64,000 bases of DNA from Pseudomonas sediminis (GTDB taxonomy: Bacteria > Pseudomonadota > Gammaproteobacteria > Pseudomonadales > Pseudomonadaceae), in NCBI RefSeq assembly GCF_002741105.1, contig NZ_NIQU01000001.1:558001-622000 (forward strand), read 5' to 3'. Of the stretch, positions 1 through 7,328 are shown piece by piece. A program made the translations under genes and the position numbers. Below the pieces are notes generated by a model. It did not search any database, had not been told where the DNA came from, and saw nothing but the letters and a program-made list of their open reading frames with translations. Within the stretch, counting starts at the first letter, position 1; each line of letters opens with the position of its first letter.

Positions 1-157
1 TCACCTTCACCGGTGCACCGGCCGCCTTGGCCCTTGCACTGGGGAACCATGACCCCACGAACGGAGTCGCAGCACCTACCGCCCCTGCAGCACCCACCAC
101 GGAGGTGGCTGCAACCAGGAAGCGACGCCGGCCTGCATTCACGCCGTCATTGCTCAT
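1..157 (-). CDS. petA: Ubiquinol-cytochrome c reductase Rieske iron-sulfur subunit, 5' part only
   Basis: Reading leftward from an ATG at 155-157 gives a 52-residue N-terminus with the twin-arginine stretch GRRRFLVAA followed by a hydrophobic Ala/Val-rich segment and PFVGSWFPSA. This is the start of a bacterial Rieske protein, the [2Fe-2S] subunit of the cytochrome bc1 complex, anchored in the inner membrane with its cluster in the periplasm and exported by Tat. The cluster-binding domain lies beyond the window edge, so the identification rests on the N-terminus and on its place downstream of rplM-rpsI, where pseudomonads carry petABC. A GGGAGA ribosome site precedes the ATG. Confidence 0.85.
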   Translation of the reverse strand, partial: MSNDGVNAGRRRFLVAATSVVGAAGAVGAATPFVGSWFPSARAKAAGAPVKV

Positions 158-238
158 TCAGTCGTCTCCCATCAGCTTTGTGGCCTGTTGTTCAGGCCTC
201 TACTAAGTAAAAATCGGGCCGCGCAAAAAATTCGCCAA

Positions 239-267
239 ATGGTAAAGAAAAGCCCCTTTTCTGACAA
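239..267 (-). promoter_or_regulatory. Candidate sigma-70 promoter for petA
   Basis: On the minus strand TTGTCA (262-267) and TACCAT (239-244) are separated by exactly 17 bases, about 80 bases upstream of the petA start. The -35 is good and the -10 mediocre. A small inverted repeat (GGCCTG/CAGGCC, 182-198) lies in the predicted leader. Inference from spacing and position only. Confidence 0.4.
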
Positions 268-357
268 GGTAATTACCCCCGAAGAGGGCGGCGAAAGCCT
301 TGGAGGATGCGGCTTACGCGTATGCGGCACGTTGTCGCAGCATTTTGCCATGCCCAT

Positions 358-395
358 AAAAAACGCCCAGCTCCGTAAGGAAACTGGGCGCTTTT
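358..395 (-). terminator. Terminator of rplM-rpsI
   Basis: CGCCCAG (364-370) and CTGGGCG (384-390) form a hairpin. On the minus strand it is followed by a run of T (the A run at 358-363), just past the rpsI stop codon. It separates the ribosomal protein operon from petA. Confidence 0.85.
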
Positions 396-411
396 GGAAG
401 CGTAGTCGCGA

Positions 412-804
412 TTAACGCTTCGAGTACTGCGGACGCTTACGCGCTTTACGCAGACCGACTTTCTTACGCTCGACTTCACGGGCGTCGCGAGTAACGTAAC
501 CGGCTTTACGCAGCGGGCTGCGCAGGGTTTCGTCGTACTCGATCAGAGCGCGAGTGATGCCGTGACGGATAGCACCAGCTTGACCACTGACACCACCACC
601 AGCAACGGTGACGAAGATGTCGAACTTCTCGACGGTCTCGGTCAGCTCCAGCGGCTGACGCACGACCATGCGAGCGGTTTCGCGACCGAAGAAGGTGTCC
701 AGGGTGCGATTGTTGATCGAGATGTTACCAGTACCCGGACGCAGGAAAACGCGCGCGGTTGCAGTCTTGCGACGGCCAGTGCCGTAATTTTGAGTCGCCG
801 ACAT
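412..804 (-). CDS. rpsI: 30S ribosomal protein S9
   Basis: 130 residues, the same length as E. coli S9. It has the conserved N-terminal [18 protein letters not shown] segment, the [15 protein letters not shown] core and the basic C-terminus ending in SKR, which reaches into the decoding site of the small subunit and contacts P-site tRNA. It lies 14 bases downstream of rplM on the same strand and the pair forms the classical L13-S9 operon, closed by a strong terminator. Confidence 0.98.
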   Translation of the reverse strand: MSATQNYGTGRRKTATARVFLRPGTGNISINNRTLDTFFGRETARMVVRQPLELTETVEKFDIFVTVAGGGVSGQAGAIRHGITRALIEYDETLRSPLRKAGYVTRDAREVERKKVGLRKARKRPQYSKR

Positions 805-818
805 AATGAACTATTCCG

Positions 819-1247
819 TTAAATCTTCAGTTCTTGGGGCTGCTGAGCGGTGTGCGGGTGAACAGCACCCTTGTACACCTTCAGCTTACGATACATGTCG
901 CGACCCAGCGGGTTCTTCGGCAGCATGCCTTTGACCGCAGTCTCGATCACGCGCTCAGGAGCACGAGCGATCAGCTTCTCGAAGTTGATCTCTTTGATGC
1001 CGCCCGGGAAGCCGGAGTGGGAGTAGTACATCTTGTCGCTGGTTTTGGCACCAGTCACACGCACCTGCTCGGCATTGATTACGACGACGTAGTCGCCGGT
1101 ATCAACGTGAGGAGTGTACTCAGGCTTGTGCTTGCCACGCAGACGGCTCGCGATTTCGGTGGCCAGACGACCCAGGGTCTTGCCAGCAGCATCAACGACG
1201 AACCAATCGCGTTTTACTGTTTCCGGTTTAGCAGTAAAAGTTTTCAT
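819..1247 (-). CDS. rplM: 50S ribosomal protein L13
   Basis: 142 residues, the family's standard length. It starts [20 protein letters not shown] and carries the L13 signature around [20 protein letters not shown]13 binds 23S rRNA early in large-subunit assembly. It is the first gene of the rplM-rpsI operon and has a well-spaced promoter about 45 bases upstream. In E. coli this operon is autoregulated by L13 at its leader; nothing in this sequence tests that here. Confidence 0.98.
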   Translation of the reverse strand: MKTFTAKPETVKRDWFVVDAAGKTLGRLATEIASRLRGKHKPEYTPHVDTGDYVVVINAEQVRVTGAKTSDKMYYSHSGFPGGIKEINFEKLIARAPERVIETAVKGMLPKNPLGRDMYRKLKVYKGAVHPHTAQQPQELKI

Positions 1248-1289
1248 TCTTTATAGCCTCAGGGGCCGCCCAGCAAAAATAGACGGCGG

Positions 1290-1318
1290 ATCTTACTGGA
1301 TAGTGCGTACTTTGACAA
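1290..1318 (-). promoter_or_regulatory. Promoter of rplM-rpsI
   Basis: On the minus strand TTGTCA (1313-1318) and TAAGAT (1290-1295) are 17 bases apart and 45-70 bases upstream of the rplM start. The -35 lies inside a perfect 16-base palindrome, CTTTGAC-AA-GTCAAAG on the plus strand (1310-1325). The rest of the 1248-1494 gap shows nothing else I can name. Confidence 0.6.
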
Positions 1319-1494
1319 GTCAAAGGCAGCCGCATACGGAAGCTATCGGGGGCTCGGGTCAGCGCGTCCACAATACGGCAAGATTCTTCGGCAGGCGGCG
1401 CATCACTTCCACCGCAGAAAGAGGTGCCGGATTATCCTGATTGCGAAAAAAATTTCAACCTGCTTGTATGACTCTTTTGCCGAAGGAGCACCTC

Positions 1495-2532
1495 ATGGAA
1501 TACCGCAAGCTAGGCCGAACCGATCTCGATGTCAGCGCACTGTGCCTGGGCACCATGACCTGGGGCGAGCAGAACAGCGAGAGCGAAGGCCATGCCCAGA
1601 TCGAGCGGGCCAAGGCCAGCGGCATCAACTTCATCGACACCGCCGAGATGTATCCGGTACCGCCGCGCGCCGAAACCTACAGCAAGACCGAGCAGATCAT
1701 CGGCAGCTATTTCAAACAGCGTGGCGACCGCGCCGACTGGATTCTGGCCAGCAAGATCGCCGGCCCCGGCAATGGCATCAGCCATATCCGCGACGGCCAG
1801 CTGAAATTCAACCGCCAGCACATCGTCACCGCCCTGGATGCCAGCCTCAAACGCCTGCAGACCGATTGGATCGACCTCTATCAGTTGCACTGGCCGGAGC
1901 GTCCGACCAACTTCTTCGGCCAGCTCGACTACAAGCACAAGGACGCTGAATTCACGCCACTGGAAGAAACCCTGGAAGTGCTCGACGAGCAGGTCAAAGC
2001 CGGCAAGATCCGTCATATCGGTCTGTCCAACGAAACCCCGTGGGGCACCATGAAGTTCCTGCAGCTGGCCGAAAGCCGTGGCTGGCCGCGTGCCGTGTCG
2101 ATCCAGAACCCCTACAACCTGCTCAACCGCGCCTTCGAAGTGGGTCTGGCGGAAGTGGCGATTCGCGAACAATGCGGCCTGCTGGCCTACTCGCCACTGG
2201 CCTTTGGCATGCTCAGCGGCAAGTACGAAGGAGGCGCCCGTCCGGCTGGCGCACGCATCAGCCTGTTCAGCCGCTTCGCCCGCTACACCAACCCACAGTC
2301 GGAGGCAGCCTGCTCGCGCTACGTCGCCCTGGCCCGCGAGCACGGCCTGGACCCAGCGCAAATGGCCCTGGCCTTCGTCACCGCGCAGCCGTTCGTGACC
2401 AGCAACATCATCGGCGCCACCAGCCTGGAGCAACTGGACAGCAACCTGGCCAGCGCCGAGCTGAAGCTCTCCGATGAAGTGATCGCCGGTATCGAGGCAA
2501 TTCACAAGGCGCAGCCCAACCCGGCGCCCTGA
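1495..2532 (+). CDS. tas: Tas-like NADP(H)-dependent aldo/keto reductase
   Basis: 345 residues starting at ATG 1495, which has AAGGAG about 7 bases upstream; an in-frame TTG at 1441 would add an unconserved extension. The protein is a (beta/alpha)8 aldo/keto reductase close to E. coli Tas, sharing GTMTWGEQNSE, the DTAEMYPVPPR segment and the SIQNPYNLLNR block. The catalytic tetrad is visible as D48, Y53, K87 and H132. It should reduce carbonyls with NADPH in the cytoplasm. The natural substrate of Tas is not known; E. coli tas was found by complementing tyrosine auxotrophy. It stands alone and converges on the acyl-CoA dehydrogenase gene. Confidence 0.9.
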   Translation: MEYRKLGRTDLDVSALCLGTMTWGEQNSESEGHAQIERAKASGINFIDTAEMYPVPPRAETYSKTEQIIGSYFKQRGDRADWILASKIAGPGNGISHIRDGQLKFNRQHIVTALDASLKRLQTDWIDLYQLHWPERPTNFFGQLDYKHKDAEFTPLEETLEVLDEQVKAGKIRHIGLSNETPWGTMKFLQLAESRGWPRAVSIQNPYNLLNRAFEVGLAEVAIREQCGLLAYSPLAFGMLSGKYEGGARPAGARISLFSRFARYTNPQSEAACSRYVALAREHGLDPAQMALAFVTAQPFVTSNIIGATSLEQLDSNLASAELKLSDEVIAGIEAIHKAQPNPAP

Positions 2533-2544
2533 TCCAGCGCGCAA

Positions 2545-2578
2545 TAAAAAGCCCGGCACAATGCCGGGCTTTTTATTG
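2545..2578. terminator. Bidirectional terminator between tas and the acyl-CoA dehydrogenase gene
   Basis: AAAAAGCCCGGCA, a short loop, then TGCCGGGCTTTTT (2546-2575). A-rich left and T-rich right flanks let it end transcripts from both convergent genes (stop codons at 2532 and 2592). Confidence 0.9.
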
Positions 2579-2591
2579 CCATCAACCACCC

Positions 2592-3731
2592 TCAGACCAG
2601 GGAGCGAGCGATGATCTCCTTCATGATCTCGTTGGTCCCGGCGTAGATGCGCTGCACCCGTGCATCGGCCCAGGCCCGCGCCACCGGGTACTCCCACATG
2701 TAGCCGTAGCCACCGTGTAGCTGCACGCACTCGTCGAGCACCTTGCATTGCAGGTCGGTCCCCCAGTACTTGAGCATCGCGGCGGTGGGCACATCGAGCT
2801 TGCCGTTCAGGTGCAGCACCAGACAGCGGTCGACGAATACCCGGCCGACCTGAATTTCCGTCGCCATTTCGGCCAGCTTGAAGCGGGTGTTCTGGAAGTC
2901 CGACACCGCCTTGCCGAAGGCCTTGCGCTCCCGGGTGTAATCGAGCGTCCACTGCAGCGCCGCCTCCGCCGAAGCCAGGGCGCCGATGCCCACGGTCAAG
3001 CGTTCCTGCGGCAATTCCTGCATCAGATAAGCGAAGCCCATGCCCGGCTGACCCAGGAGGTTTTCCTTGGGTACGCGCACATCCTGGAAGAACAGCTCGG
3101 AGGTGTCCTGCGCCTTCATGCCCACCTTCTCCAGGCGCTTGCCCTTTGAGAACCCGGGCGTGTTGGCCTCGACCAGGAACAGACTGGTGCCCTTGGCGCC
3201 TGCCTTTGGGTCGGTCTTGGCCACGACGATCACCAGATCGGCCAGCCAGCCGTTGGTGATGAAGGTCTTCGAGCCGTTGATCACATATTCGTCGCCATCG
3301 AGCACGGCAGTGGTCTTCACGCCCTGCAAGTCGGAACCGGCGCCCGGCTCTGTCATGGCGATAGCAGTAACCATCTCGCCGCTGACCAGCTTGGGCAGGT
3401 AATGCTGCTTCTGCGCTTCACTGCCGTAATGCAGGATGTAGGGCGCGACGATATCCGAGTGCAGGGAGAAGCCAATGCCGGTCAGCCCCAGGCGCCCTAT
3501 CTCCTCGATCACCACGGTGCTGTAGAGGAAATCGGCCGCCATGCCGCCGTACTCTTCGGGGATATGCGAGCAGAGCATGCCGGCCTCACCCGCCTTGTTC
3601 CACAGCGCGCGATCGACATGACCGTCTTTCTCCCACTGATGATGATAGGGAACGGCCTCCTGCTCGAGAAACTTGCGCACGCTGTCGCGAAACAATTCAT
3701 GGTCGGAGCTGAATATCGTTCTGGGGATCAT
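2592..3731 (-). CDS. Acyl-CoA dehydrogenase, long-chain/isovaleryl-like
   Basis: 379 residues with the full three-domain acyl-CoA dehydrogenase layout. The FAD/substrate signature AMTEPGAGSDLQG is at about 125-137, the FITNG segment at 157-161 and the ARVQRIYAGTNEIMKE motif near the C-terminus. The medium-chain catalytic glutamate position is Ala (YAGT). The general base is expected to be E243 in ELPQERL, as in long-chain and isovaleryl-CoA dehydrogenases. It should oxidise acyl-CoA to trans-2-enoyl-CoA, passing electrons to ETF; chain length cannot be set from sequence. It is divergent from the AraC-type regulator at 3877, suggesting local control. Confidence 0.9.
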   Translation of the reverse strand: MIPRTIFSSDHELFRDSVRKFLEQEAVPYHHQWEKDGHVDRALWNKAGEAGMLCSHIPEEYGGMAADFLYSTVVIEEIGRLGLTGIGFSLHSDIVAPYILHYGSEAQKQHYLPKLVSGEMVTAIAMTEPGAGSDLQGVKTTAVLDGDEYVINGSKTFITNGWLADLVIVVAKTDPKAGAKGTSLFLVEANTPGFSKGKRLEKVGMKAQDTSELFFQDVRVPKENLLGQPGMGFAYLMQELPQERLTVGIGALASAEAALQWTLDYTRERKAFGKAVSDFQNTRFKLAEMATEIQVGRVFVDRCLVLHLNGKLDVPTAAMLKYWGTDLQCKVLDECVQLHGGYGYMWEYPVARAWADARVQRIYAGTNEIMKEIIARSLV

Positions 3732-3780
3732 GGCGCTACCTGTATCCGAGGCGAAGAGAAAAACAAGGCCTCGACTTTAG

Positions 3781-3796
3781 CCAAGCAACCGCTTGG
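3781..3796. promoter_or_regulatory. Candidate operator between acyl-CoA dehydrogenase and AraC-type regulator
   Basis: CCAAGC-AACC-GCTTGG is a perfect 6-bp inverted repeat with a 4-bp spacer in the 145-bp divergent gap, 50 bases from the dehydrogenase start. Such palindromes often serve as operators; AraC proteins more often use direct repeats, so a TetR-type regulator elsewhere is possible. Functional role is inference. Confidence 0.35.
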
Positions 3797-3876
3797 TCAC
3801 ACTGGACACAAACGCCAAAAAATAAGACGATCCAGCCGTCGCATGACCACTTAGCCTTGAATAAGAACAAATACCT

Positions 3877-4884
3877 ATGGTTATCCCGCAGCCGCGTACG
3901 ACCTTGCGTCGTGTCAGCATTCTCGCCACCGATGGCGTCTTCGCTTCCACCCTGATGCAGGCCAAGGACTTCTTCCATATGGCGGGCATCCGTTATGCCA
4001 AGCAACAGGGGCTTGGCTTTGCGCCGCCGTTCGATATCCACCTGGTCAGCCCGGACGGCCTGCCCGTGAACAGCTTCAGCAATGTCCGCCTGCCGGTGGA
4101 CGGCGGCCTCGACAGCTGCGACGTGATTATCCTGCCCGCCTTCTGGGACGACTTCGACGCCCTGTGCAAGCGCTACCCGCAGGTACTGGACTGGCTCAAG
4201 CGTCAGCACACCGATGGCACGGCGATTTGCGGCGAGGCCAGCGGCGTATTCTGGATGGCCGAAGCCGGCCTGCTCGATGGCAAGGAGGCTACTACCTACT
4301 GGCGCTTCTTCCGCGAATTCGCCGAGCGCTTTCCCAAGGTGCTGCTCAATCAGGAAAAACACCTGTCCGACGCCGACAACCTGTACTGCGCCGGCGGCGT
4401 CACCTCGGCCTGCGACCTCTATATTTATCTGATCGAGCGTTACTGCGGGGCCGGCGTGGCCCAGGGCGTGGCACGTGACATCCTCTACGAAGTGCAGCGC
4501 AGCTACACCCCCGGGCGCATAGGCTTTGGTGGGCAGAAGCTGCACCAGGACGTCACCGTGCTGCAGATCCAGCACTGGCTGGAAGAACACTACGCCGACA
4601 AGTTCCGCTTCGAGGACGTGGCGCGCGAACACGGCATGAGCATCCGCAACTTCATGCGCCGCTTTCAGGGCGCCACCGGCGACAAACCCCTGCACTACCT
4701 GCAGCGCCTGCGTATCGAAACAGCCAAGAGCCTGCTCTCCTCCACACGCAAGAGCATCAAGACCATCAGCTACGAAGTGGGCTACGACGATGCGAGCTTC
4801 TTCGCCCGCCTGTTCCGTCAGCACACCGAATTGTCACCCAACCAGTACCGCCGCCAGTTCCAGCAGAAAGACAACCAAGCCTGA
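3877..4884 (+). CDS. GlxA-type transcriptional regulator (DJ-1/PfpI domain plus AraC HTH)
   Basis: 335 residues. Residues about 12-190 form a class-I glutamine-amidotransferase-like (DJ-1/PfpI) sensor domain with the elbow region AICGEASGVFWMAEAGLLDG. Residues about 230-330 form an AraC/XylS DNA-binding domain with two helix-turn-helix units, including ISYEVGYDDASFFARLFRQHT and the conserved LSPNQYRR end. Such proteins are usually ligand-responsive activators of nearby catabolic genes; the amidotransferase-like domain normally binds a small molecule rather than catalysing. It is divergent from the acyl-CoA dehydrogenase gene, its most likely target. The ligand is unknown. Confidence 0.88.
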   Translation: MVIPQPRTTLRRVSILATDGVFASTLMQAKDFFHMAGIRYAKQQGLGFAPPFDIHLVSPDGLPVNSFSNVRLPVDGGLDSCDVIILPAFWDDFDALCKRYPQVLDWLKRQHTDGTAICGEASGVFWMAEAGLLDGKEATTYWRFFREFAERFPKVLLNQEKHLSDADNLYCAGGVTSACDLYIYLIERYCGAGVAQGVARDILYEVQRSYTPGRIGFGGQKLHQDVTVLQIQHWLEEHYADKFRFEDVAREHGMSIRNFMRRFQGATGDKPLHYLQRLRIETAKSLLSSTRKSIKTISYEVGYDDASFFARLFRQHTELSPNQYRRQFQQKDNQA

Positions 4885-5016
4885 GGTCGCCGCGAACGGG
4901 CAAGACCGCAGGATTTCACCCGACCGGCACAGCGCCAGCCCACCCTTGGTTAGGTTGGCGCCCTGCCGCAGCGCCCTATGATCGACGGTGAACATAAAAA
5001 CAACAGGTTCACCGCC

Positions 5017-5979
5017 ATGCGCCGTTTATTGATTGCCCTGCTTGCCACCTGCAGCCTCAGCGCTGTGGCGGCCGATAACTGGAAACCCTTTCCCCTCGAC
5101 CAGAGCGCCTATGACTACAGCGGCGACAAGCTGCGCCAGGCCTGGCCGCAGCTGACACGCGGCTTCGGTGACTATCCCTTCCCTGACGCCGGCTGGGTGG
5201 TGAGCATGGCCAGCCAACATCCACAAACCCTAGGGAAAACCGTGGCGGCCGGCACCGGCTTTAGCGGCAAGCCTGAGGAGGCCGAAGCCTATGCGCAGAA
5301 ACTGCAGGAAGTCTGGCGCCTGCTGTTCCGCGGTGACTTCGCCCAGGCCAAGGAACAGGGTATGGCACTAGGCGTTGGCGGCCAGATACCGGCGATGTTC
5401 GCCCAGGTGATCTACGCCATGTTCCTGGTGCCCGATCAAACCGAGAAACATCGCCTGCTCGAAGAGGTGATTGTCCATACCGACGACGCAGGCGAACTGA
5501 TCCAGGCCGACATCGTCGCGCAGTTCGGCCGCGTCTACGCCAAGGCACGCCTGGGTGAAGAATTGTCAGTGCCCGTGGTGCTCAAGCGTGGCTACACCTC
5601 GCAGATTCCCCAGGAGCTCGCTGCCCTGCTCGCCAAACAGCCCAAGCAACCCTTCGCCCTGGCGCTGTACGGCGGCTATGAAGCCGGGGTGATCCGCAAG
5701 GTCGGCAAACTGGTGGGCAAGATGACCTACGGCGTCAGTGCGGACAACATGGAGAAGTACTTCCAGCGCAGCTTCCAGGCCCGCGATGACTTGCCCATCG
5801 GCCATTACGAATATGCCAATGCACTGACCTACGTGTACGGCGATGACGAAGAAGACAAGGTCATCGAACATCTCAAGCGCGCCGTGGCGATAAAACCGAT
5901 CAGTGCCATGGAGGCGCTGGAAGTGGCGCATGCGCAGAAGATCCTCGCCCAGCACCAACTGAAACTGGCGAAGAACTGA
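5017..5979 (+). CDS. Secreted protein of unknown function
   Basis: 320 residues from ATG 5017, chosen because it gives a clean signal peptide (MRRLLIALLATCSLSAVAA, cleavage near residue 20); the upstream ATG at 4978 would bury it. No catalytic motif is recognised. The mature part is mostly predicted helix with TPR-like stretches near the C-terminus (about residues 260-318, including EDKVIEHLKRAVAIKP), so a periplasmic scaffold role is possible but unproven. PAO1 has an uncharacterised gene at this position. It converges on zapE across a terminator and a run of 12 C. Confidence 0.75.
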   Translation: MRRLLIALLATCSLSAVAADNWKPFPLDQSAYDYSGDKLRQAWPQLTRGFGDYPFPDAGWVVSMASQHPQTLGKTVAAGTGFSGKPEEAEAYAQKLQEVWRLLFRGDFAQAKEQGMALGVGGQIPAMFAQVIYAMFLVPDQTEKHRLLEEVIVHTDDAGELIQADIVAQFGRVYAKARLGEELSVPVVLKRGYTSQIPQELAALLAKQPKQPFALALYGGYEAGVIRKVGKLVGKMTYGVSADNMEKYFQRSFQARDDLPIGHYEYANALTYVYGDDEEDKVIEHLKRAVAIKPISAMEALEVAHAQKILAQHQLKLAKN

Positions 5980-6050
5980 AAGGCCGACCGCAGACTGCAA
6001 CGCGCGCACCGAACGAGCCGCGAACATCCAAGGTTGCGGTGCGCATGGCG

Positions 6051-6062
6051 CCCCCCCCCCCC
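6051..6062. repeat. Homopolymer tract of 12 C
   Basis: Twelve consecutive C between the stop of the secreted protein (5979) and the terminator at 6083. It is not in a gene and not in an evident promoter, since both flanking genes end here. It is a likely site of length variation or sequencing error. Confidence 0.9.
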
Positions 6063-6082
6063 ACGGGGAGTCGCACCAAATG

Positions 6083-6112
6083 AAAAAGGCGACCTTGTGG
6101 GTCGCCTTTTTC
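6083..6112. terminator. Bidirectional terminator between the secreted protein gene and zapE
   Basis: AAAAAGGCGAC, a short loop, then GTCGCCTTTTT. The A and T flanks serve both convergent genes (stops at 5979 and 6126). Confidence 0.88.
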
Positions 6113-6125
6113 ATATCGCCTTCCG

Positions 6126-7220
6126 TCAGGGCCGGTGTGGGCGCGAGAGGAATTCGTGCGATTGCATTTCCAGCAGGCGGCTCAGCGTGCGCTGGAACTC
6201 GAAACTCAGGCGACCGCCGGTGTAGAGATCCTTGAGCTCCACCTCGGCAGAGATGATCAGCTTGACGTTACGGTCGTAGAACTCGTCCACCAGGTTGATG
6301 AAGCGTCGCGCCATGTCGTCCTTGGCCACGCTCATCTGCTCGACGTTGGCCAGGATCACCGCATGGAAGATCTTGCCCAGTTCGATGTAGTCGTTCTGGC
6401 TGCGCGGGCCATCGCACAGCTCACGGAATTCGAACCAAGCCACGTCCTCGCAGACCCGCACGGCGTGGATCGCGCGGTTCTCGATCATCAGCGCCTCGTT
6501 CTCCACCATGTGGGTGCAGTCCGGTAGCAGGCTGCGGAAGCTGGTCAGCAGACTCTCCTCGGCAGCCGGGCCGAGCGGGAAGTGGAACAACTCAGCCTGC
6601 TCCAGCGCGCGCAGACGGTAGTCGACGCCGCTGTCGACGTTGACGATGTCGGTATGCTGCTTGAGTAGGGCGATGGCCGGCAGGAAGCGCGCGCGCTGCA
6701 GGCCGTCCTTGTAAAGGCCGTCCGGCACGATGTTGGACGTAGCGACCAGGGAAACGCCGTTCTTGAACAGCTCTTCCATCAGCGTGGCGAGAATCATGGC
6801 ATCGGTGATGTCGCTGACGAAGAACTCGTCGAAGCAGATCACCCGTGCCTCGTCGGCGAAACGCTTGCCGATGATGGTCAGCGGGTTCTTCTCACCTTTG
6901 AGGGTCTTCATCTCCTCGTGTACGCGCTTCATGAAGCGGTGGAAGTGAGTGCGCATCTTCTGCTCGAACGGCAGCGCATCGAAGAAGGTATCGACCAGGT
7001 AGGTCTTGCCGCGTCCGACGCCACCCCAGAAATACAGGCCCTTGACCGGCCCCTGCGGCTTCTTGCCGAACAGCTTGCCCATCAACCCGGATTTGCTCTG
7101 GTCGCGCGCAATCAGCTCGTCGTACAGACGCTGCAGATGGCGGACAGCATTTTCCTGGGCCGCATCATGGAAGAAGTCGGGCCGCTTGAGATCGGCCTGA
7201 TAACGCTCTAAGGGGGTCAT
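6126..7220 (-). CDS. zapE: Cell division ATPase ZapE (AFG1-like)
   Basis: 364 residues of the AFG1/LACE1 AAA-like family. Walker A is GGVGRGKT at 66-73 and Walker B is VICFDEF around 150. The sensor region includes SLVATSN and the C-terminus the conserved REL and SRLLEMQS segments. In E. coli ZapE is an ATPase that associates with the constricting FtsZ ring and destabilises FtsZ polymers. The start codon is only about 20 bases from the hairpin that ends the trpS transcript, so its own promoter must lie within or upstream of that hairpin, or it depends on read-through. Confidence 0.92.
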   Translation of the reverse strand: MTPLERYQADLKRPDFFHDAAQENAVRHLQRLYDELIARDQSKSGLMGKLFGKKPQGPVKGLYFWGGVGRGKTYLVDTFFDALPFEQKMRTHFHRFMKRVHEEMKTLKGEKNPLTIIGKRFADEARVICFDEFFVSDITDAMILATLMEELFKNGVSLVATSNIVPDGLYKDGLQRARFLPAIALLKQHTDIVNVDSGVDYRLRALEQAELFHFPLGPAAEESLLTSFRSLLPDCTHMVENEALMIENRAIHAVRVCEDVAWFEFRELCDGPRSQNDYIELGKIFHAVILANVEQMSVAKDDMARRFINLVDEFYDRNVKLIISAEVELKDLYTGGRLSFEFQRTLSRLLEMQSHEFLSRPHRP

Positions 7221-7240
7221 GATTCGTTAGCCGGGCAAGT

Positions 7241-7276
7241 AAAAACGGGGGCGTCACTTTAGCGACGCCCCCGTTG
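7241..7276 (-). terminator. Terminator downstream of trpS
   Basis: AACGGGGGCGTC (7244-7255) pairs with GACGCCCCCGTT (7264-7275). On the minus strand the stem is followed by TTTTTA. It lies between trpS (stop 7329) and zapE (start 7220), both leftward. Confidence 0.85.
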
Positions 7277-7328
7277 ATTGGCAATCTTGCCGTGGGCGGC
7301 AACCGCCGCCCGGTATGAAGCGGCTGTC

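Noticed and set aside
1510..2952. A 480-codon minus-strand frame spanning tas and the end of the acyl-CoA dehydrogenase gene
   Set aside because: It runs through a strong terminator and two genes with clear motifs in other frames.
3736..4824. A 362-codon open frame on the minus strand opposite the AraC-type regulator
   Set aside because: The plus strand encodes a recognisable DJ-1/AraC protein over the same bases; the minus frame is low-complexity Ala/Gly/Val/His-rich with no motif.
6051..6062. Phase-variable switch at the C tract
   Set aside because: Both flanking genes end before the tract and no promoter is evident, so a switch has no target to act on.
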